From: an uncultured Butyrivibrio sp.
GTDB taxonomy: Bacteria > Bacillota > Clostridia > Lachnospirales > Lachnospiraceae
Direction: 5' to 3'
DNA: 16,902 nt
NCBI GenBank assembly: GCA_910577605.1
Contig: CAJTON010000038.1
Span: forward strand, 10,194-27,095
Shown here: in pieces, positions 12,221 to 16,902 of the stretch
How positions within the stretch are numbered: position 1 is the stretch's first letter
Layout: the number at the start of each line of letters is the position of its first letter
The notes under the pieces: generated by a model
Database searches by the model: none
What the model was told of the DNA's origin: nothing
What the model saw: the letters and a program-made list of their open reading frames with translations, nothing else
Made by a program: the position numbers and the translations under genes

Positions 12221-12607
12221 ATGGCAGAATATGTATATCCCGCTATTTTTCACCGAAATGAAGATAACTCATATTGGGTTGAGTTTCCGGACCTTCCCAG
12301 ATGCCACACTTATGGAGCTTCTATCCCCGAAACTATGGAATCCGCCCAAGAGGCGATGTCCGCTTATTTGCTCACATTATTAGAGCAGGACAAAGACATT
12401 GCTGCTCCCCCTGACCTTTCGGCATTTCATGCTCACGACGGTTTTTGCACACTTGTATCGTGCGACATAAACCAGTACAGGGACACAAAGGCAGTAAAAA
12501 AGACTTTAACCATTCCGGCATGGATGAACGAACGCGCCGTATCTATGGGTGTGAGTTTTTCACAAGTTTTGCAGGAAGCTCTTCTTTCAAAAATACAGGC
12601 ACAGTAG
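12221..12607 (+). CDS. HicB family antitoxin (second copy)
   Basis: The 128-residue protein repeats the HicB plan: YWVEFPDLPRCHTYGASI in the N-terminal domain and KKTLTIPAWMNERAVSMG, FSQVLQEALL in the C-terminal one. It begins 45 bases after the first copy with its own AAGGAG site. No hicA accompanies it. Divergence from copy one is large outside the motifs, so it is not a recent duplication. It could be a second regulator, or an antitoxin captured from another module against a foreign HicA. Confidence 0.9.
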   Translation: MAEYVYPAIFHRNEDNSYWVEFPDLPRCHTYGASIPETMESAQEAMSAYLLTLLEQDKDIAAPPDLSAFHAHDGFCTLVSCDINQYRDTKAVKKTLTIPAWMNERAVSMGVSFSQVLQEALLSKIQAQ

Positions 12608-12631
12608 CTTGTTAATAGGTTATTTACATGA

Positions 12632-12688
12632 ATAAACTTTTCGCAGGTATTGCAAGACGCTCTAAAAACTCAGCTCCATATCGGATAA
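12632..12688 (+). pseudogene. remnant of a third hicB (C-terminal end)
   Basis: The frame reads INFSQVLQDALKTQLHIG and then TAA. This matches the end of the HicB DNA-binding domain in copy one (INFSQVLQDSL). An in-frame TGA at 12629-12631 sits right before it, so no full gene remains. Its stop codon is the first base of the following hairpin. Confidence 0.75.
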
Positions 12689-12736
12689 CATCTCACTACT
12701 CTCGGTTCATATAAAACCGAGAGTAGTGAGATGTTA
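12686..12736 (+). terminator. very strong hairpin ending the hic region
   Basis: Two 22-base arms pair perfectly (12686-12707 with 12715-12736, 7-base loop). The downstream DNA is T/A-rich but lacks a clean T-run. Position after the hic genes suggests an intrinsic terminator, possibly also read from the other side. Confidence 0.7.
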
Positions 12737-12790
12737 CTTTATTATCATTTATTATACTTTTAAAATATTACCGCAATAATTTAATATTAC

Positions 12791-12820
12791 TTGACGTTGA
12801 AATATTTGCTGTACTATAAT
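12791..12820 (+). promoter_or_regulatory. promoter of the AT-rich cargo genes
   Basis: TTGACG (12791-12796), an 18-base spacer and TATAAT (12815-12820) precede the small lipoprotein and membrane protein genes. Confidence 0.65.
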
Positions 12821-12877
12821 TATAAAGAATATCTACAAAAGATTTCCTTAACTGAAAATAGAAAGAACAAAATACTT

Positions 12878-13108
12878 ATGAAAAGAAAATATTTAATGCT
12901 ATCCCGTATAATTTTATTGCTTATATTAACTATAACCGGATGCTCAAGTAGTATTAACTATGATACCACGCAGAAGCAAATTTATAAACAAAAATATAAC
13001 GCTGAACAAAAACAAACTTTCGCTAAAAGAGGACCCACAAATACTATATCAATCGTTCCTGACGCTCACTTGTTTACCATTATCGAAATACAATATTATA
13101 TATCTTAA
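12878..13108 (+). CDS. small lipoprotein, 76 aa
   Basis: From ATG 12878 the product begins MKRKYLMLSRIILLLILTITGCSSS, a lipoprotein signal with a Cys at residue 22, followed by a short polar chain. It lies behind a good promoter, but its ribosome site is weak (AGAAAG, 12 bases away). The frame is open further upstream to 12791, which overlaps the promoter and is not used. No family recognised. It may be part of a longer gene cut short, since the end does not look like a folded domain. Confidence 0.5.
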   Translation: MKRKYLMLSRIILLLILTITGCSSSINYDTTQKQIYKQKYNAEQKQTFAKRGPTNTISIVPDAHLFTIIEIQYYIS

Positions 13109-13139
13109 TGTAATAACAAACATCAGATGGAGTATCTAT

Positions 13140-13685
13140 ATGAATGACTTATTTTTAAATTTATTTATTTTTATATCAATTTTCTATTTTATTATATGGA
13201 TATCATGTTTAAAACTTCATATAAAATTTTTTTCTTATACATTTAGTATAATTATATATGTATTATATGTATTTTATTGTCACGGATTAGCCTTATCATT
13301 ACAATTTCATTACGGCAATATGATTCTAGGCATCATAAATGCCATTATAGCCATCATTATTCTTGCATTTTACATATGTTTATTCATATATTTTAACTTA
13401 TTTAGAAATTCTTTATTTGCGTTTATTTTTATTTATATTACTTTTCGTACTCAACTTCTTTTATTTTTACGAGCTTACTATAGACTATTAAGCTTTAGTA
13501 AGATATCTTTTCCTTCATTCTTTATAACACTTTACCATTTTCTAAGGAAAATTTACTCCCATGAATTATTTGAATATATATTAAATGATAATAATTTTTT
13601 CAATATATTATCGACAGTAATTGGAGGAGTTATAGTGGGATTAATATTAAATCATATACATAACAAAACTTCCCACAAACGCTAA
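13140..13685 (+). CDS. polytopic membrane protein in very AT-rich DNA
   Basis: ATG 13140 has TGGAG 7 bases upstream. The 181-residue protein has about five membrane segments: near 5-24, 31-55, 62-87, 93-112 and a last one near 155-172 (ILSTVIGGVIVGLILNHI). It ends in a short basic tail. The gene is far more AT-rich than the phage genes around it and rich in Phe, Ile and Tyr, which suggests separate origin. It shares a promoter with the small lipoprotein. No family recognised; a phage-exclusion or effector role is possible but unsupported. Confidence 0.72.
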   Translation: MNDLFLNLFIFISIFYFIIWISCLKLHIKFFSYTFSIIIYVLYVFYCHGLALSLQFHYGNMILGIINAIIAIIILAFYICLFIYFNLFRNSLFAFIFIYITFRTQLLLFLRAYYRLLSFSKISFPSFFITLYHFLRKIYSHELFEYILNDNNFFNILSTVIGGVIVGLILNHIHNKTSHKR

Positions 13686-13710
13686 AATATATCCTAAACT
13701 TCTGAATTAA

Positions 13711-13923
13711 ATATACATAAAGGTATCTTACTATGAATCAGATACCCGCAGACCGTCCTACGAAGTTCTGTTCAGATATGCGGAAAACTTCAGCGCATCA
13801 CTGGATTTCATTTTCGGAATTGACAAGCACAGTAAGGACAAACTATCCCGCCTAGATTATGAACATCGCAAATCTGCGGACGATTATCTTGATTTTCTTT
13901 TGAGTGAACAGCAGCAATCTTAA
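13711..13923 (+). pseudogene. 3' remnant of an XRE-family regulator
   Basis: After an in-frame TAA (13708-13710) the frame reads VSYYESDTRRPSYEVLFRY, then ENFSASLDFIFGIDKH and continues to a TAA at 13921. This is the second half of an HTH domain, from recognition helix to the SLDFIFG signature, plus a C-terminal tail. The N-terminal helices and start are missing. It is less AT-rich than the membrane gene before it, marking a junction at about 13690-13710. Confidence 0.72.
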
Positions 13924-13962
13924 GATAGACGGTTAGCCCGATTCATAAACTTACAGCAATTA

Positions 13963-13990
13963 GCCGCTTCCTGCGACAAAGTGAAGCGGC
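13963..13990 (+). terminator. hairpin after the regulator remnant
   Basis: GCCGCTTC (13963-13970) pairs with GAAGCGGC (13983-13990) across a 12-base loop, extended by AATT/AATT with a bulge. No T-run follows, so it may be a decayed terminator. Confidence 0.4.
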
Positions 13991-14002
13991 AATTCCGCTG
14001 AA

Positions 14003-14038
14003 ACCATACAGGAAACTCTTCTTTCAAAAATAAAATAA
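14003..14038 (+). pseudogene. fragment of a hicB 3' end
   Basis: The frame TIQETLLSKIK-stop matches the end of the second HicB (VLQEALLSKI). At the DNA level a 24-base block starting at 14009 matches the second hicB (around 12573-12596) with one change. Nothing upstream continues the similarity. Confidence 0.65.
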
Positions 14039-14276
14039 CACGAGCGTAAACCGTGTTGTTCGTGTCTGATTGGTACTGTAACATGGGCACTTATGTGTTT
14101 AAAATATTGAAACAAACTTTTTAACATGAGCGGTTGCCGTGTTAAAAGCCTGTTTTTTACCCTTAAGCAGCGTTTTTTTGCGCCCGTTTTGGGGGAGCAC
14201 TCATGTTATCCGCAAAAGCCCGCCGTATAAGGCTATAATGGTCTTGCAAGAGGCAAACTATTATATATTTATCTTC
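14039..14276. other. gene-free interval with degenerate repeats
   Basis: I see no credible gene on either strand. It contains three copies of a TAACATGRG motif (14079-14088, 14122-14131 and, inverted, 14199-14208). A hairpin of TTTTAACA / TGTTAAAA lies at 14119-14126 and 14140-14147. Several G/C-rich and T-rich patches follow (14160-14195). It separates the cargo genes from the late operon and could hide an attachment site or promoter, but I cannot show either. Confidence 0.4.
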
Positions 14277-14321
14277 TAAAAAACGGCTGCCCGATATAGT
14301 TTTTATAATCAGGCAACCGTT
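14277..14321 (-). terminator. intrinsic terminator of the late (lysis) operon
   Basis: On the minus strand a 14-base stem (14321-14308 with 14295-14282) forms with two G-U wobbles and a 12-base loop, then runs into TTTTTTT. It begins 20 bases after the endolysin stop. On the plus strand the wobbles become mismatches, so it is oriented for leftward transcripts. Confidence 0.82.
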
Positions 14322-14341
14322 ACAAATTTACCATTTTATAA

Positions 14342-15640
14342 TTAAAGTTTCAGAAGTTCCTCTATACTAACCCAGAAGCTGACCTCTCCCCTGACACCGA
14401 CACGCGACGCGCTGTTCGTCATGCGCACACGCCCGTTCTTAACTTCGTCGGACCAAACATAGTATGTACCGTTCCGCCGCCCTACTGATGCCCCCGTTTC
14501 GGTATTATAGACAGACGCGTCTTTCAATTCAACCTTCAGCCCAGCTTTAACCTTGTTTATAGTGTTTTCTGCGACAGGGATAGTTTCAGTCGTAGGCTCG
14601 GTCTTAACTTCCGCCACTGCCCCGATGTCAGCCAAAGCCGCCCAGAAGCTCACCTGTCCGCTCACTCCGACCTTTGCGGCTCCGTTTGTCATTCTGATAC
14701 GGTTGTTCCTTACCTCGTCAGACCATACAAAATACGTCCCCGTCCTTGTTCCGATAGGTCTTACTGCAGATTCGGAGTTATAGACGGGCGTATCCTTGAG
14801 ATATACTTTTGCACCTGCCCTAATTTCCGTCGTCAAGGGCTTCGCCGCTGCGCTAGAATCATCTTTAGACAGCTCTTCTCTCTTAGTTTCATTGCCGCCC
14901 GTCGCTACGGCATCATCTGCCGTTTCACCACCGCCAGAAGCTCCTAAATCCGCAACATTCACCCAGAAACTGACCTGCTTATTTACGCCGACGCGCGCGG
15001 CGCTGTTCGTCATTCTGACGCGCCCGTTTCTGACCTCATCGGACCATACATAATATGTTCCTGACCTTCTGCTGTAAACATTTCCACTCTCGGAAACATA
15101 AACGGGGGTATCCTTCAAATCGAATTTCGCTCCCGCTTTCACCACAATAGATGCAACAGCCCCCGGCAGCTCCTTATCGAGCCATTCCTGCGCGTCAAGC
15201 CACTCATACGATGCGACGTTGTGCAGATTTCCGATCGGCACGCCTTTATATTTCCGTACCTCAAAATGCAGATGCGCCCCGAAGCTGTTCCCGGTATTTC
15301 CCATAAGCCCGATCTCATCGCCCTGATTTACCGCCTGTCCCTCGCGGACATACACAGCCTCCAGATGAGCGTAGAGCGTGACATAATTGTTTTCGTGCAG
15401 TATCATTATGTAATTTCCGTAGCCCATGCCCGCCTTGTCCGTGACGCCGTTTGTGCCGGACAGATAACCGACCGTCCGAAGCACACGCCCCGCGCTGTGC
15501 GCCGTAACCTTGTCGATCTGGGCTTTGTACTTAACCACGTCGACGCCCTTGGCCCACGCCCTGCCCGCGTCGACATTGGCGCAATGCTGCGCGTATGTAC
15601 ACGTTATCTGATTTTCTCCTGTTTTTAATACTCTGCTCAT
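14342..15640 (-). CDS. phage endolysin: M23-type peptidase plus three wall-binding repeats
   Basis: The 432-residue protein has an M23/LytM-like domain at about 15-130: GVDVV (32-36), YGNYIMILHENNYVTLYAHL (74-93), GNTGNSFGAHLHFEV (114-128) with the HxH motif at 123-125. Three repeats follow at about 166-232, 272-339 and 363-429, each with LKD-x-x-VY...GTYYVWSDEV-(R/K)-N-x-R-(V/I)-RMTN...SFW, separated by acidic/Ser/Thr linkers. It should cut peptidoglycan peptide bridges, with the repeats holding the wall. The usual first zinc ligand (H-x-G-x-D) is replaced: residue 30 is Ala, although Asp34 and His125 remain. GGAGGAG precedes ATG 15640, and the holin lies directly upstream. Confidence 0.93.
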   Translation of the reverse strand: MSRVLKTGENQITCTYAQHCANVDAGRAWAKGVDVVKYKAQIDKVTAHSAGRVLRTVGYLSGTNGVTDKAGMGYGNYIMILHENNYVTLYAHLEAVYVREGQAVNQGDEIGLMGNTGNSFGAHLHFEVRKYKGVPIGNLHNVASYEWLDAQEWLDKELPGAVASIVVKAGAKFDLKDTPVYVSESGNVYSRRSGTYYVWSDEVRNGRVRMTNSAARVGVNKQVSFWVNVADLGASGGGETADDAVATGGNETKREELSKDDSSAAAKPLTTEIRAGAKVYLKDTPVYNSESAVRPIGTRTGTYFVWSDEVRNNRIRMTNGAAKVGVSGQVSFWAALADIGAVAEVKTEPTTETIPVAENTINKVKAGLKVELKDASVYNTETGASVGRRNGTYYVWSDEVKNGRVRMTNSASRVGVRGEVSFWVSIEELLKL

Positions 15641-15643
15641 CTC

Positions 15644-15937
15644 TTACTCCTCCTTAGACGCCTGTTTTATTATCTGATTTGCGTAAGTGCTAAGCCCCGC
15701 CACAAGGACCCCCTGCACTATCGCCGTAAACACCGCAAGCATGATCTGCCGCGCGCCTCTTACCTCCGACGTCGCAAGCACCCATATGAGCGCAAGCGCG
15801 ATACCAGCAAGTCCAAGAATCAACGGGATAAACTTATCCTTAACCGCCTGAGCCTTTTTGAGCGCAAGCCCGACAAAATACAGTACGACCGCAAGCACTA
15901 CAAGCTCCGGCTTCACATAATTTAAAATAATTTCCAT
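15644..15937 (-). CDS. phage holin
   Basis: The 97-residue protein has a first membrane helix at about 10-28 (PELVVLAVVLYFVGLAL), a basic KKAQAVKDK loop, a second at about 37-55 (IPLILGLAGIALALIWVLA) and a third at about 66-88, ending in NQIIKQASKEE. The PELV..VLYF.G..LKK and VQGVLVAG patterns match a holin family common in Clostridia phages. It makes the membrane hole that releases the endolysin. AAAGGAAAAAAG precedes ATG 15937; the endolysin starts 3 bases after its stop. Confidence 0.9.
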   Translation of the reverse strand: MEIILNYVKPELVVLAVVLYFVGLALKKAQAVKDKFIPLILGLAGIALALIWVLATSEVRGARQIMLAVFTAIVQGVLVAGLSTYANQIIKQASKEE

Positions 15938-15951
15938 CTTTTTTCCTTTCC

Positions 15952-15988
15952 GCCCTTTCGGGCATAAAAATAACCGGGATATTCCCGG
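15952..15988 (-). terminator. two short hairpins before the holin, possible attenuator
   Basis: Leftward RNA would form CCGGG-AATAT-CCCGG (15988-15974), followed by TTATTTTTAT. A second small stem, GCCC-GAAA-GGGC (15963-15952), abuts the holin ribosome site. The first resembles a weak intrinsic terminator inside the late operon. Confidence 0.5.
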
Positions 15989-16040
15989 CGTGAACAGGTT
16001 GATATTCAGTTTTCAGTCACCGTACAGATCCACCACCCCC

Positions 16041-16349
16041 TTAACCGTCGAGATCATGCGCCGCCTGATTGAGATGCTTGTCGATCTTGCGTATCGCTTC
16101 GGTCACAGGACCGTTGCAGCCCTGCTCTTTAAGACCTTTAAGACACGCCTGCACACCGTAAATCACAAGGCACAGCTCTTTGTTGGTCTTTTCTTCGTCG
16201 GCTTTGTGCTGCGCCTCGATGTCCGCGATCTTCTTGTCCTGCTCCGCGTCGTGCAGAATAAGCTTATATGCCTTGTTGTAATACTTGCATATGACCGCGA
16301 TAGCTGTTATTAAGGACGCTGCCGTTATAATCATATTTACCATTGTCAA
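16041..16349 (-). CDS. XhlA-like membrane/coiled-coil lysis accessory protein
   Basis: The product (102 residues from TTG 16349, 100 from ATG 16343) has an N-terminal membrane helix (IITAASLITAIAVICKYY) and then a long charged coiled coil (HDAEQDKKIADIEAQHKADEEKTNKEL). It ends with IRKIDKHLNQAAHDLDG. This layout beside a holin is typical of phage holin-associated proteins; homologues are often mislabelled as amino-acid transporter permeases. GAGGGGGTG lies 6 bases before the TTG and 12 before the ATG, favouring TTG. Confidence 0.8.
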   Translation of the reverse strand: MTMVNMIITAASLITAIAVICKYYNKAYKLILHDAEQDKKIADIEAQHKADEEKTNKELCLVIYGVQACLKGLKEQGCNGPVTEAIRKIDKHLNQAAHDLDG

Positions 16350-16352
16350 TTT

Positions 16353-16754
16353 TTACACCCCCTCTCCGTATATCTCCGACTTGGCGCGCGCCTTGCACTC
16401 CATGACGTAGCTGTTGTACTCCGCAAACTCGGCGCTTTCAGCCGGATTCGCGAGATACTCGCGGATTATCTTGTTTTCGTCGTTCTGCGAGTAGCGCTCC
16501 CGTATGTAATCCACGCTGAGATCTTCGTACTCCGCGCGCTTTTCGGCTGCGACTTCAGCCTCCGTTTTCTGCTGTTCAACGACGTCGGCGACATTGCCGG
16601 CTTCGTCCGTTACAAGCTGCGCCCGCGGATAGAGCGCGCGGTATTTTGCCGCAAGCTCAGAATCGTCGGGTATGCAGTAGGCTGCGTTTTCGTCGTAGAG
16701 TGTGTCAGGAAAGGCGGAGCATTGCTCGTAGCCGCCGTTTGGATAAATGATCAT
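16353..16754 (-). CDS. acidic phage protein of the tail-lysis junction
   Basis: ATG 16754 has GGAGG 8 bases upstream; a start at 16775 would overlap the preceding gene's stop. The 133-residue product starts with a short beta-rich part (MIIYPNGGYEQC) and then has an Ala/Glu-rich helical body (VVEQQKTEAEVAAEKRAEYEDL, YIRERYSQNDENKIIREYL). Position between a tail-type protein and the lysis genes is common for small tail-fibre-associated proteins. No firm family. Confidence 0.75.
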   Translation of the reverse strand: MIIYPNGGYEQCSAFPDTLYDENAAYCIPDDSELAAKYRALYPRAQLVTDEAGNVADVVEQQKTEAEVAAEKRAEYEDLSVDYIRERYSQNDENKIIREYLANPAESAEFAEYNSYVMECKARAKSEIYGEGV

Positions 16755-16767
16755 GGGTTTGTCCTCC

Positions 16768-16902
16768 TTATGCAAAATAGATCATGGTGTATACCATATT
16801 TTTTTCGATAATGGATCCGCTTTTTTCAAGCGTTATTTCACCTTTTGCGCTGACAGAATAGTAGATGGTGGTAGCGGATGAAATATTGGCAAGTATAGCC
16901 TT
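16768..16902 (-). CDS. 3' end of a late protein (partial, N-terminus off the right edge)
   Basis: The frame enters at the window edge and gives 44 residues (KAILANISSATTIYY ... NMVYTMIYFA) before TAA at 16768. The beta-rich chain fits a tail, baseplate or fibre protein C-terminus, judged by position only. It ends 13 bases before the next gene. Confidence 0.6.
   Translation of the reverse strand, partial: KAILANISSATTIYYSVSAKGEITLEKSGSIIEKNMVYTMIYFA

Noticed and set aside
14553..15628. Rightward open frames antisense to the endolysin
   Set aside because: They have no ribosome sites and low-complexity translations created by the repeats of the endolysin gene.
1..16902. tRNA or rRNA genes
   Set aside because: I saw no tRNA-like arm patterns or rRNA-like segments; a tool search was not possible.

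Overview
The window looks like the lysis, immunity, early and replication part of a temperate phage or phage-like plasmid from a low-to-moderate-GC Firmicute, most likely a gut-type Clostridia. The grounds are strong GGAGG ribosome binding sites, occasional TTG starts, consensus sigma-A promoters, XRE-type regulators, a Firmicute-phage replisome organizer (phage_rep_org_N type) with a DnaC-like loader, a phage holin and an M23 endolysin. Almost everything is transcribed leftward (minus strand). The rightward genes are regulators, lysogenic-conversion-type cargo and a few very small ORFs. No integrase, excisionase, terminase or capsid gene is visible. Both edges cut through genes: a DNA methyltransferase on the left and a probable tail-region protein on the right.

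Layout from right to left. 16902-14342 is the end of the late operon: the end of an unknown late protein, a small acidic protein, an XhlA-like membrane/coiled-coil protein, a holin, and an M23 endolysin with three wall-binding repeats, closed by an intrinsic terminator at about 14277-14321. 14276-12690 is a cargo and decay zone. It holds a very AT-rich membrane protein, a small lipoprotein, a broken XRE regulator and fragments of HicB. 12607-11549 is a hicA-hicB-hicB toxin-antitoxin set with its own promoter and operator. 11382-10759 is a coiled-coil lipoprotein. 10447-9524 is the main immunity switch: an XRE/CI-like repressor, a perfect consensus leftward promoter over inverted half-sites, and a 34-codon leftward ORF behind another perfect promoter. 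9540-5610 is the early leftward region with small unknown genes, a membrane-anchored lytic transglycosylase, a DUF4406-like protein, a PP-loop (PAPS-reductase-like) enzyme and a small XRE protein.

5414-1 is the most striking part. An XRE regulator (rightward) and a leftward operon diverge from an operator-rich region with four TATGAACA-type half-sites. The operon encodes, in order, a Cys-rich small protein, a winged-helix TubR-like protein, a TubZ/FtsZ-like tubulin GTPase, a replisome organizer carrying a likely origin inside its own gene, a DnaC/IstB-like helicase loader, two small proteins and a C5-cytosine methyltransferase. Nine degenerate 10-bp repeats in exact phase (4901-4990) lie at the very start of tubR, where a tubC-type centromere is expected. 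A type III (tubulin) partition system co-transcribed with a replication module suggests an element able to persist as an extrachromosomal plasmid-prophage. Within this window that lifestyle is an inference; the motif-level evidence for the tubulin and the repeat array is read directly from the sequence.
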